NCBI GenBank assembly: GCA_963422465.1
Contig: OY730171.1
Coordinates: 4,422,202-4,486,201, forward strand
Reading direction: 5' to 3'
Length of the DNA: 64,000 nt
Source of the DNA: Lichina pygmaea
Lineage: Eukaryota > Ascomycota > Lichinomycetes > Lichinales > Lichinaceae
Shown: positions 1 through 10,630 of the stretch, in pieces
Numbering within the stretch: position 1 is the stretch's first letter
Layout: the number at the start of each line of letters is the position of its first letter
Position numbers and translations under genes: made by a program
Notes under the pieces: generated by a model
The model's input: only the letters and a program-made list of their open reading frames with translations
What the model was told of the DNA's origin: nothing
The model's database searches: none

Positions 1-781
1 GGTCCCCACCACAGTACGATACCGCAGGATGCCTAGATCTCGCAGTCCGTGGTCTGAGTACACAGCTCTAGAGCCATGACCGCTGACTTGCTGGATAAGA
101 TATCTCCAGATAGAGGGCCCAGCGCACGCACGCGATACAAAGGGAAAGACTCGAGAGAACATTGTGGTGAGGGGCCGGTTTCCGATGTGAGAAAACTGGC
201 AGAAACGGACATGGAGCTGACGGACGCTTCCAGTTTCGGTGATCTCTGCCCGATCCTGCCGCAAGCGGAGGCAGGAGGGAGGAGAACATCTCGAAATAGC
301 CAATCGCCCCTCACGGTTGGACCCTGCTCTGTCCAGAGACCAGTCCCTCAAGATGGTAGGAGCAGCAGTCTCCTTGACAAATGCATCGTCTCTTGAGCAT
401 GACTTTTCCCTACCACACCAGGCCATGTCCTTGGTGTTGCTTTTCCATACACACCAGATCCACCAAAGTGGACGGTAGCCCACCCGGCCGTGCCTGTGGT
501 CGCGAGAGGACGGCAGTCTTCTGGGCAGTGCGAATTCATCATCAACGTCAGATACGATCTTGTCACCGATGGGTCCAAGTTGACGATACTCGCCATCATC
601 CGCATGAGCTGGGTCGACGACGCTGTGATGATTGTTGTCGCACTCGATTGCAACTTCAACGAGGGTGTCTATGTCAGCTGCTACACAGCGGCTGCCTTCA
701 ACCGTCGGTCTTGGACTGTCGCACTCGGCGGATTCGTCGGCTTCATTCCCCTTGTCCGACACGGCCACGAGGGCGTTTCGG
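1..781. other. Upstream region without a recognisable gene
   Basis: I see no conserved coding exon here. A short stretch around 600-770 (+) reads through hydrophobic residues with a WVDDAVM motif faintly like the second helix of fungal rhodopsin-domain proteins, but there is too little to call. It probably holds the promoter and 5' leader of the formate dehydrogenase gene that starts at 782. Confidence 0.4.
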
Positions 782-1454
782 ATGATGCTAGGACGCTTGA
801 AGAACCCGGTGCGACTGACCTCCGCTTTGGCCGTACAGACGCGACCCGTTAAAGTGCTGGCGATCCTTTACGAGGTATATACGCTCCCCAAAATCTCTGC
901 TCAGCCCCGTCCGAACCGTCGACCGACTTCAAATTCTACCGAAGCTTCGCAAAGCGTGTCCGTCGAGAACACATCAGAGACCGACTCGGCGGGCATCTCA
1001 TGCTAACGTGATCACACGCTCAGGGCGGCGAACATGCACGCCACCAACCTCGGCTGCTGGGGACAACGGAGAACGAGCTGGGCTTGAGAAAATGGCTGGA
1101 GGACCAAGGGCACACGTTCGTCACCACGGCGGACAAGGACGGAGGAAACTCGACCTTTGACCGGGAGTTGGTCGACGCCGAAGTTATAATCACCACACCG
1201 TATGTATCCCAGTCATCGTTGCGTCCAAGGTTCGAAGAGTCTGTTGGAGCTGTGATCTGATCGGGGTGCACCTGCATCAAACTAGTTTCCACCCAGGATA
1301 TCTCACGGCCGAACGGCTTGCCAAGGCCAAGAATCTCAAACTGGCCATCACGGCCGGGATTGGATCAGACCATGTCGACCTGAACGCTGCGAATCAGACA
1401 AACGGGGGACTCACGGTGGCAGAGGTCACAGGCTCGTAGGTGCCATCCCACGGC

Positions 1455-1499
<45 letters not shown>

Positions 1500-1504
1500 T
1501 CTCT

Positions 1505-1580
<76 letters not shown>

Positions 1581-2442
1581 CGAGAGCACCAGCAGTCGAG
1601 CGAGCTGATGGAAGCCCTCTTCAAGCAACGTTGTCAGCGTCGCAGAACATGTCGTCATGACCGCTCTCATCCTCATCCGAAATTTTGTGCCGGCGCACGA
1701 GCAGATCGAAGGCGGGGACTGGAACGTGGCCGCCGTCGCCAAGGACAGCTGGGACATTGAGAACAAAGTCGTCGGTACCGTCGGCGTCGGCCGCATCGGC
1801 GAGCGTGTTCTGCGGCGCTTCAAGCCGTTCGACTGCAAGGAGCTCCTCTACTTCGACTACCAGCCCCTTAAAGGCGAGGCCGAGAAGGAAATAGGATGTC
1901 GACGGGTCGACTCGCTCGAGGAAATGCTGGCCCAGTGTGATATCGTCACGGTCAACTGCCCTTTGCACGAGAAGACGAAGGGCATGTTCAACAAGGAGCT
2001 CATCTCCCGGATGAAGAAAGGTAATTTGGGAGACGCCCCGCACTAGATGCTTGTGTCAGCCGTCGTCTCTAAGACCGCATGCCGGTTAGGCTCCTACCTC
2101 ATCAACACCGCCCGAGGCGGTATTGTCGTCAAGGAAGACGTCGCCGAAGCCCTGCGCACGGGCCATCTCCACGGCTACGGCGGCGACGTGTGGTTCCCAC
2201 AACCGGCGCCGCCCGACCATCCGCTCCGAACAGCCAAGAACCCTTCGGGCGGGGGCAACGCCATGGTGCCGCACATGTCGGGCACGACGATCGACGCGCA
2301 ACAACGGTACGCCGACGGCACCAAGCGCATCCTCGACAGCTACCTGTCGGGCCGCCACGACTACCAGCCGGAAGATCTCATCGTCCGCGGCGGCGAGTAC
2401 GCGACCAAGGCGTACGGCCAGAGAGTCACGGTCGATCCATAG
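782..2442 (+). CDS. FDH1: NAD-dependent formate dehydrogenase
   Basis: Oxidises formate to CO2 with NAD+. Five exons: 782-874, 1024-1199, 1286-1435, 1626-2020, 2090-2442, giving 388 residues in one consistent frame. The first residues ([15 protein letters not shown]) form a basic, hydroxylated leader before KVLAILYE, suggesting mitochondrial import; a second ATG at 785 is equally possible. Family landmarks: [14 protein letters not shown] near residue 45, TPFHPGY, the Rossmann motif GVGRIG near residues 192-197, the substrate arginine in NTARGG (about Arg280) and the catalytic histidine in MVPHMSG (about His333). Length fits fungal FDH (360-390 residues). All introns are GT...AG; intron 1 has a GCTAAC branch site. 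Intron 3 (1436-1625) is mostly microsatellite. C-terminal YGQRVTVDP is normal for the family. Confidence 0.95.
1457..1577. repeat. Compound (CT)n(GT)n microsatellite inside FDH intron 3
   Basis: CT dinucleotides run from about 1457 to 1508 with one interruption, then GT dinucleotides from about 1509 to 1577. Together they make about 120 of the 190 bases of intron 3. The GT half supplies many decoy GT dinucleotides downstream of the true donor at 1436. Confidence 0.95.
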
Positions 2443-3868
2443 TCCAGAACGGGAGGAGGGGGGGGGGGGAGAAACCTTCGGAAGGGAGACTATGGGCCAA
2501 GCATTCGATTCAAGCATGCTTCGTTCCTTGCTTCGACGTCACGATTGCAGGGGTTCCCGTACCCTTCCGGCTACGACGTACATTGCATCATAAGTAGCTC
2601 TTTTTGTAACACCGGCTGGTACGGTATCGTTGAATCTACTCGAGCAGTTAGTCTCACCGTCCTATCTACTGGTAAGGCGAGACCATACATAAGTTTGTCG
2701 TGTCGTCACTTGAACAGCTCGGCCTTTTCACCTCCTCATAATTGGTTTCTGAAGACATTGACTCTCGAAAGCTAGGTGAAAGTAAGCTTAGCTACTGTCA
2801 GCCTTGCAGACTCTGACACGTGCGTGACTAATTTTAGGTTCTCTCGTCAGTCTAAATCTGACCGAATCTGAAAGCCGACAGCCGGTCGACGATGTGGAGA
2901 GGTGCTGATAGCTGACAACCGGTCAACTGTGTAGATTCGTCTCTCTTGTCTTGTCCAACTAAAATCTAGGAGCGACAACAAAGAAGAAGGGGAAAACTCT
3001 GCACAGCATCACGTGCAGACAAACAATTTAGCCGTCGCTCAGGGGGAGGCTGATCTCGACACCCCTGCAAATCCCCAGGCAACTCTTCCAGAGAGTCCCC
3101 GGTCAACAGAATCACACCCTGTCCCCACACGCCCCACCCCTCCCAGTGTGGGAGAGAAGTCCCCCTCGCTTGCAGCTGGCACCACGATCTATACCACTAA
3201 GTCTGGTGCGAGACAAGAGAACTCTCTTGTGTCATAGTCTCAGGAGACTTTTTCCTTCTTGAAGCTCATCCGTACAAAGACGATGTCGTAGACAAACACA
3301 TAACCTGATTCCTGATTCAACCAAACTCGTCTCCCCTGCTTGACTTTTGCTTGCATTCGACCATATCTAAGACCTCGACCTCGACCTCGATTTCTTACCT
3401 AATCTATCGGGTCCACATAACAGAGAACATTCACAGGGAGGCCTCAACAATCAAATTACTTCTACCGTAGCCCGTGGTCACCCTTGATCGAATCACCGAC
3501 TACCTTTCGAGTGTGACATGGTTGGCTCCTTGTTCGTGGCAGTGGTATTTTTAGTGCTGACAGCGCCACGGGTCGACAGTGATGACTTCTAGCCGCAGCC
3601 GCACAACAGCAAGGCTGAGCAGTCGCAGGAGGCTTGCGAGTACGTACAGTTCGAGTCGGCTTGCAGCCGGTGGGAGCCTGGAATCTTGCCATCATACCGT
3701 ACTTAAAGGTTCAATGGATGGCCGCCGTGAACGGAGTCTCACGATGAGTACCACGCTCGAGCCATGTACGTGCATGCTCGAGACTGCTGCCGTTGACCGT
3801 CGCGGAAGCGCCCTTTGCCACTCGGCTCGGGTTTCTCGACGGCCCGGTGGTCGAGCCCTGAGCGAGGC
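2443..3868. other. Intergenic region with LTR-like fragment
   Basis: No gene seen. A homopolymer G run lies just after the FDH stop (2457-2470). The middle carries a copia-type LTR fragment (listed separately). 3240-3868 holds no recognisable feature and probably includes the promoter of the gene at 3869. Confidence 0.5.
2880..3234 (-). mobile_element. Solo copia-type LTR or LTR fragment, diverged
   Basis: Read on the minus strand, this stretch matches the copia LTR at 60830-61059: shared blocks include the outer end (TGACACAAGAGAGTTCTC here, TGTGAGAGAAGAGAGTTCTC there), CAGGGGTTC/CAGGGGTGT-type sequence, GACTGCACA-like and the stretch around AAATTGTTTGTCTGCAC. Roughly 70-80% alike over the best 170 bases, lower elsewhere. 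No internal retroelement sequence follows, so it looks like an old solo LTR or remnant. The 2880 edge is uncertain. Confidence 0.65.
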
Positions 3869-6800
3869 ATGGCTGGTGTTGGAGAAATCAGCGCGATCAT
3901 TACTATCGCCGAAGTCGGCTTTGGTCTTTCAACAGCGCTCATCGGCTACGTCGGCGATGTCAAAGACGCCGCGCCGCGCATCCAGGCCGTCGCCGACGAG
4001 ATCAGATCTGCGTCTGGCCACCTGAAGCAGCTGGGCGAGCTGGTACAGGATAACCCAGAAACCCACCTCTTCAACGACGACGGTCTCCAGCGATCCGTAG
4101 AACTCGCCAAGTCCTTCGGAGTTGCGATCACCGAGATCCGCAAACAGCTCAAGAAGGCTGACATTCACATAGAGCCCGAGAGCGTGACCAGCGAAGAGAT
4201 CGAAGTGTCCCGGCTCACGCGACTGGGCTGGCCGTTCCTGAAGCCGAAGCTGGAGGTACCCCGCGCCGAGCTGAGGTGGCTCAAGGTCGAGCTTCTGCTC
4301 CTGTTCCAGGCCGCGAAGATGATTGGCGCGTAAGTCCGGGCCGTATCGATGCCAATGAAATCTCTCTGGGGTGTTGATCGTCGACTGATGGCCGCTTTCC
4401 AGGACAACGCCAAAGGATCGCTTGAAGTATTCTAAGGAGATCCCGAGACTTGAGCGCTATCGGAAGAAGGCCGTGCGGTGGCGCGACTCTGCCAAGGAGC
4501 ATAACAGGACGAAACGTGAAGGCACCGACAATGGCTCGACTACCAACTCGACTGACACTATGGACGACGAGGAAGACTGGCTCGAATTTGTCCAGTACCA
4601 GAAGAAACTCGTGGCCGAGAAGAGGGAGCGTCGCTTTCGGGCGCAGCGAGCGCTGCGAGAGGCTGAAGAGAAAAAGGAGGCGGACGAAGAGGAAGTCAAG
4701 CGAAAGGCGATTGGCGATGAGGCTGTCAACGTCTGGCTTGCCGAGCAGAGACTGGCTCTGTTGAAGGAGGAGACCGAGCGGGACAGAAGGAATGCGACGA
4801 TCAAAGAAGCGCTGAGGAAGGAGCTGGAACGGCTCAAAGTCCCACCGGACCGCATCGACAAGGCCGTCGCGCAGGCGGAGTTGGACGGCTCACAAACGAC
4901 GACCCACCAACTGCTCGAATCCCAGCACATCGGTCCGAAGCAGGAGGCCTCTATACCCGTGTTGAAGGTCGAGTCGACCCCCAAGAAGAACGGGTCGTGG
5001 CTTCGTTCACTGCTACGGTGTGTGGCACTATCCTCACGGGGCGAAGACAGGCGTTTTGCTGATGACATGCATCGAACAGGACGCAGAGGAATCAATCGCC
5101 AGCGAGCTATCCGGGCAAGATCACTAGAGACGACACGCTACCGTCGCTCCTCGATTCAAGCTTGCTCCACCCGAAACGACCCTGGGACCGTGTCGTGCTG
5201 GAGGCGTGGTGTCTCGGCCAGCCGTTCGAACCTCGCACGCGCATTCCCTTGCCCGACGCCTGGCTCGCGAAGCATGTGCTGGAACAGAACCGGGCCCAGG
5301 ACACCGAGCTGCTCTGGAAGCGCTTCGCCCTTCTCGATCCATCCTACAAGTCCGAGATCCACGACCTCATCGAGGACAAGGATAACCTCGACACAGAATA
5401 TCGCTGGGTGATCGTGTCGATGGAGACCATCGAGAAGCGCAAGCGGGTTGGCCTGTTCGCAAAGCTGACAGAGCCTGTGTGCATCCAAGTCATCCTCGAG
5501 AGAATCACCATTGCGCATTTCTCGTCGTCTGCAGACGCACCCTGTCCGCCCTCGGTCGGTGCTACCGTGACAATTGCGCCGAAAGACCCCACGCAGCCCA
5601 TAAGTGCGCCCCCGATACCAGCCACACTTCCAGCTGCTGACGAAGGTGAGTTTCTCATCAAACCCCTCTCAATCTCACATCTTCGGGCAATGCCTGTCCT
5701 GGTACGGCCTCTGACTTCTTTTTCTGCATAGATGCCGTCATTGTCGATGATGGATCGGAGCCGCTCTCGGAAGATGCAAGCAAGGAGCGTAGCCGTCATC
5801 GGCACAGGCGAGTCGAGTTTGATCTTCCACCCGGCCCCGGTGACCGGCCATTTGCCAGAAACCATCGTGTTCCCGCGGACAGGTGGTATGATATTCAAGC
5901 AGAAAGGGAAAACCGACCTATCAGTGGCTATGATGGTCCCTCTCAGCATCCGTATGGCGATTATCCGCCAGCACCCACTCACTCGCGTGCACCCATGGGT
6001 ACCAGATATCGATATCCACCTCATTCACACGTCCCGCCACCGCCGCCTACCAGAAGATACCGTTACAACAACCCCTTTCCTACTCAGGGTCTCCACCCAA
6101 TCCGTACGTCTAGTGGTCCACCACCCCCTCGGTGGCTGGTACAACCCTATGCCACTGAAAGGTACGATTCCGAATACCTCAATCCAGCCGACTTCCGGGA
6201 GAGCAGTCCATATCGTGGTCAGTCGGGAGATACACGGCGTCGGGCGGTGTCACCGGAGACAGACGATCTGAGCAGAGATTATGCCGCCACCCGTAGTCGA
6301 ATGTCCTTGAGACACAGTACGGATCCTTACGCGGAACTGAATGAGAGAAAAAATGCAGAAGTGGGAGTGGTTAGGAGAAAGAGGGGGGCAGAGGTGGATC
6401 TGTTTGAAGCAAGAAGAACAAGGAGAGGGTCACCGGTACGGGAACGATCGAGGGCTACTCACAAAATCCGTACCGGTACAAGCGACAGAGGTTGGAACAG
6501 GGATACAGGCAGCGGCGATGGATATCGCTGGAACGATGAATCCATCAGGATCATCCCAAGACTTCCTCCCTTGCTGCGTTTGACAGCCGGGACGAGTGCA
6601 CGCGATAGGCGAGGCTCGGACTCGTCACAATCGGCACGGCCCGAAGTCGATCACAGAAGCAAATCGAGACGAAAGGAAAGCCTGGCCTTGTTGCGAAGGC
6701 GGCCGAAGGCGAAGAGGCAGGGACGGGCGACGTCGAAGCGACGAAAGTCGCGCTTTTACGAAAGCGAAGATGACGTCACGATGAGCAGTGTCGCAGAGTC

Positions 6801-7374
6801 CTCGTCCGAGCCGGAGGAGCACGAGTCGGAGTCAGAGGTCTTCGAGCGGTTGTCGCGGAATTTCAACTGGTTCGACGAAGCGCGAGCCCGGCCGAGCCGC
6901 TCCATCGCCATTGACGCTCTAGCCGCAGACACGGCCGGCCGGCCGGTGTCCATTGCGGCAGGACCGATGGCCAAAGGCGTGTCCGCACGACCAGCCAGTC
7001 CTGCGACGGCGACGACGACAGTGGTGGCAACTGCAGCCGCCGCGGCCATTGACGGCGACCGTTTCTTCCCGGCGTTACCGATACACGAAGAGCCCGAGTC
7101 GATATGGGACATGGACCGGCGTCGGGCCACTACCGCTGCCACTGCTGCCCTCGCCCCGGGTGGCAGGGGCAGCCCGCTCGAGCAGGGCGAAAACAGCGGC
7201 GCTGTTGCACTGGGGGTGCGTATCGAGGAAGCAGGCGACACCGATGGTGACGACGATGCAGAAGGATCGCCCGCATCACCTGATCAACCGACGGCCATTG
7301 CTCTCGAACGATTCGTCATCGCTCCGACCGAGCCAGAGGGCGAAGCAGAGGTCAAATCGGGACGAGAGCAGTAA
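3869..7374 (+). CDS. Large fungal protein with NLR-like helical N-terminus and disordered C-terminus
   Basis: Four exons (3869-4329, 4403-5017, 5080-5645, 5732-7374) join in frame to 1094 residues. The first 150 residues (MAGVGEISAIITIAEVGFGL..., then VGDVKDAAPRIQAVADEI) resemble the all-helical N-terminal domain found at the head of fungal NLR/STAND-like and related proteins (PigL_N/NACHT_N type); no NACHT or P-loop follows. Residues about 195-300 are a strongly charged coiled coil (EKRERRFRAQRAL...). A conserved-looking block around 360-470 has RPWDRVVLEAW and SEIHDLIEDKDNLDTEYRW. The last 550 residues are Arg/Ser/Pro/Tyr-rich and look disordered. Introns are GT...AG. Start chosen at 3869 because the domain begins there; an in-frame ATG at 3815 would add 18 unlike residues. 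Function unknown; family placement is from memory and moderate. Confidence 0.8.
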
Positions 7375-7723
7375 AGCAGCAAGAAGAGCAAGACCATCAC
7401 TTGCTTCATCTACTACTCATCTGTAGTTACTCATACCCATCATATACATCTCTCACTACTTCATTAAATACCCCATATCATGAAACCAGGTCCAAATGTT
7501 CTTTTCTTTGGAGAACAACACTTGCCGACAAGGTAACCAAGAAGAATATAGTTGCGTCGACCGGCCGTGATCCTAGAGCATCGGCCCGGGCAAGCCAAAG
7601 CGAGAGCCCCTGGGTGATCAAGCAGCCCCATCATCTTCGTGAACGTACTGCAGGAGGGGCGACGACCTGAAAAAAAAAAAAAAGATAACCCAATTTAGCT
7701 TCCCATGCGGCGGCCCGACTGAT

Positions 7724-7977
7724 TGTTTGACGTTGATCCTGCTGCTGCCGCATAGTGCCACCGATGATCCCGATGATCCCACATGGTGCCGCAGACTCCT
7801 GCATGGACCCCGCCATGGATCCACCTCGTGCCTTCTAGAGCCTTCTGCCAGCTCTAAGGCAAACATCAGCTTTGTGTCTACATATAGATGATTAGCTAGT
7901 TCTCCCTAATCAATCCATCAGTCGTGACACTCATCTTCTTCTCCCCGCTGCTTCGCTGTAGCGTTCACAGTCGAACA
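7724..7977 (+). mobile_element. Solo LTR (family A, copy 1) with 5-bp target-site duplication
   Basis: Begins TGTTTGA and ends TCGAACA, near-perfect inverted ends, and is flanked on both sides by CTGAT (7719-7723 and 7978-7982). It is homologous along its length to 43821-44031 in the same orientation; shared blocks include TAGTTCTCCCTAATCAATC and CAGTCGTGACACTCATC. No internal retroelement sequence is present, so this is a solo LTR left by recombination. Orientation is arbitrary. The internal family is not in the window. Confidence 0.85.
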
Positions 7978-8709
7978 CTGATATCTCTAGATCTGCCTTA
8001 TAGTTCGGTACCGTCGGTACCTTCATACAGCACAGTACAAGGTAAGTAGATCAAGACTACCGACGCCTGACAGGGAGATGGGGGGGGGGGGGGGGGGGGA
8101 AACAACTTCTCTACAATTATAATTAGTTTCATTGGTTCATGTCCATCTGGGGACAGGAAGTCGCTAATTACCGTAGCGATGTACAGTAGACATCTGGACG
8201 GCCACTCTCAGCTTTCCTACTTCTTGGTGAACAGTACGTTACATGGTCGATCACTCATCAAGACAAGAACAAGAAAAGAAAAAAACCCCCCAAAACCAAA
8301 ACCAAAACCAAAACCAAAAAAGATAAGGAAAAATAGAAAGTTGAGATGAACTTGTTGGAATTGGGGACGTTGTGGGTGTGGAGCCCCAAGCACTGCCCGT
8401 GTTTGCCCTTGCCCCATGTATTTCGGGCAGTCGCCGAAACCCTCCCTAGTTCTCTTCAACAACAAAACAAACAACGTCATCGTCTTCTTCTTCTTCTGCT
8501 GTGCCTCCAGAATCGATCGGAATTGTGGTCTCTCTGGGGTTATTGTTTTTTGGGCAAGGAAGACGATGGGGGATGATTGGGTTTGGATGGCGGGAGGGGT
8601 GGATGGTCTTTCTTTACTATGTGGTGGGGTGATTTTTCTTTTTTGTTGGGGGGGGGGGGGGGGCGCCGTTAGCCACGGTGGGGCGGATTGTTGATGGGTG
8701 ACTAGGCTG

Positions 8710-8920
8710 GTCTAGTCTAGACTAGTCTGATCTGGTCCGGTCTGATCCGGTCTGGTCCGGTCTGGCTGATGTGTTGATGTTCTTGCCAATGGTCGTGTTC
8801 CTGCTAATGCTGATGCTGGTGCCCATGCTAATGCTGGTGCTGGTGCTGGCGCTGATGCTGATGCTGATGCTGGTACTGATACTCATGCTAACGCTAACGC
8901 TGACGCTGATTCTGTTTATC
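8710..8920. repeat. Simple repeats: decamer then hexamer arrays
   Basis: About 8710-8765 is a degenerate decamer array (TCTGGTCCGG type). It passes into a degenerate hexamer array (GCTGAT/GCTGGT/GCTAAT) to about 8920. No coding signal. Confidence 0.8.
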
Positions 8921-9099
8921 GTCGATGAATATAGCAAGACAGGATAATAAGTGCAGAGTACAGAGTGCTTTGTTGGTTAGGTGCAATTGTCATTGGAACT
9001 ATCAAGCGTGGCAGGCATTTGGTGTTCTTAAAGAAGAGCGACAAAAGATGAAAAAAAAAGAGAGATGGGAAAGAAGAGAGGGGGAGAGAGGGGGGGCTT

Positions 9100-10453
9100 T
9101 CAAGACGCTGCCTTCGCCTCCCTTCGTCTCCATAGAAAAACAGACCTGCCGTTGCCTGTACCTCGAACGGACATCGGCGTGCTGCTGCTGCTGTCGTGCT
9201 CGTCCTCGTTCTTCTCGTCGTGCCCGCGGTCTTCGACCGATCCCTTGCCGTCATCGTCGTCGTCGTCGTCCTGATCGGGCCAGTCGCGCCAGATCTCGAT
9301 GCCGTCCCAGTGGCTCATGCCGCGACCGAGCCTGGCCACCCGATGAGCCTGTGCGAGATCGGCCATCTCGAGTAGCACGATCCCGGCGTCGACTCCTCTT
9401 GCGAGGTCGAGCAGGCACGGATAGAAGTCGTCTCCCGCGTCGAGCGGGGAGCTGCCGCGCCGACCCGTCGGCTCGGGGACGAGCGCCAACCTAGGCTCCC
9501 AGTTTCGCACCGTGCGGCACGTCGTGCGGTGGAAGCACGTCGGCGAGATGTACGGCGGGTTCGAGATCAGGACGTCCCATCTGCGCTTCTCGTTGTCGTT
9601 GTCGCCTTGAACTCGTTCCGGAGCCTTCTGCTTCTGCGTGCAGTCGCTGAACGCCTCGCGGGAGACCTCAAGCTCGGAGTCATCAATAGACTGGATGTCC
9701 TTCTGTAAAAAGCGCACCTGCCGTAGGGCTTTCTCGGGGAGTTGCCCGCGGGTCACGTTCCGTCGTAGATTTGCTTTCGCGAGTCGGATGGCTCCAGGAG
9801 ATATATCAACGCCGAGAATCTGTAGACCTCTGAATTCGGCTGACAATCGAGCGGCAAGCGCTAGCGGAATGCAACCGGTGCCGGTACAGAGATCCAGTAC
9901 GCGCAAGGGGGAAGCCGAGGCCACCTCAGCCGCACAAGCAGCTCCATCCTCGTCAAGGTGCTTTATGCGGTGTCCGGCAGAGGTGATCAGATTGGCGAGA
10001 TGGGTTGTATATGCTTCCGTCTCTGTTCTACAATTGTGAGGAATGGCGTCAGCAGTGCTCCATGTAGCGGGGTGAGCAGACCATGCCATGCCGTGCCATG
10101 AGAATGAAGATGGTGCGCTACCGGGGAATGAGAACACCGGGTCGACACAGAATGTTCACGTCCCCAAAAGGTTGATCCCCGATTATGTATTGTAGCGGCC
10201 GACCCAGGCGCCTCATACGGCAGTAGAGATGTAACAAGCGTCGCCGTGCTGCCGGTGGACGTGCTTTGCTGCTGCTGCTCCTTGTGACAGGCCCTTGAGA
10301 GGCTTGCGCCTTCGATACAGCCGACGCATGTTCACGCAGCCAGCGGAGCTCATGTCTGGCGCCATCGACGCTTCGGCATCCTTGGAAGATCAATGGCAGA
10401 TGTCTGTCTTCGTGGTACAGTCGCCATAGCTGTGGCCACCGCAGTCGGGGCAT
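9100..10453 (-). CDS. MTQ1: HemK/PrmC-type protein glutamine N5-methyltransferase (mitochondrial)
   Basis: Expected to methylate the glutamine of the GGQ motif in the mitochondrial class I release factor. Two exons, 10122-10453 and 9100-10027, give 419 residues; the GT...AG intron falls exactly in the conserved VLIPR/TETEAY junction. Visible motifs: ELRWLREH in the N-terminal helical domain, LQYIIGDQPFG, SAM-binding motif I VLDLCTGTGCIPLAL (about 154-168), acidic LGVDIS, and the catalytic NPPYI (about 267-271). The start at 10453 (MPRLRW) fits homologues; an in-frame ATG at 10504 is the alternative. The C-terminus carries an unusual Asp-rich, Ser-rich tail (about 350-400). Head to head with the CYC2-like gene. 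Confidence 0.92.
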
Positions 10454-10630
10454 GCGCTTGGCCGATGCAGAGGTACAGTACGTTTTGTATCGGATTTGCG
10501 ACAAGCCCTGCGGGATCTCGGACTATTTTTCACCCGGTCCGCGCCGGTTCGTCCAAGGAAGAATGTTCTTCCGTCTAATTAGAGCTTCAAGCCAGCGATC
10601 CTTCCATATCACCGTGCGTCACCTGTTTCG
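10454..10630. promoter_or_regulatory. Shared promoter of MTQ1 and CYC2-like genes
   Basis: The 177 bases between the two divergent start codons must hold both promoters. No TATA box is evident. Both products are mitochondrial by family, which would suit co-regulation (inference). Confidence 0.5.

Larger units (their letters stand above)
7375..9099. other. Intergenic region: solo LTR and low-complexity DNA
   Basis: No gene. Contents: a solo LTR at 7724-7977, G runs at about 8080-8099 and 8648-8663, a (CCAAAA)n stretch at about 8288-8320, and a long simple repeat at 8710-8920. The first part is likely the 3' untranslated region of the gene ending at 7374. Confidence 0.7.
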
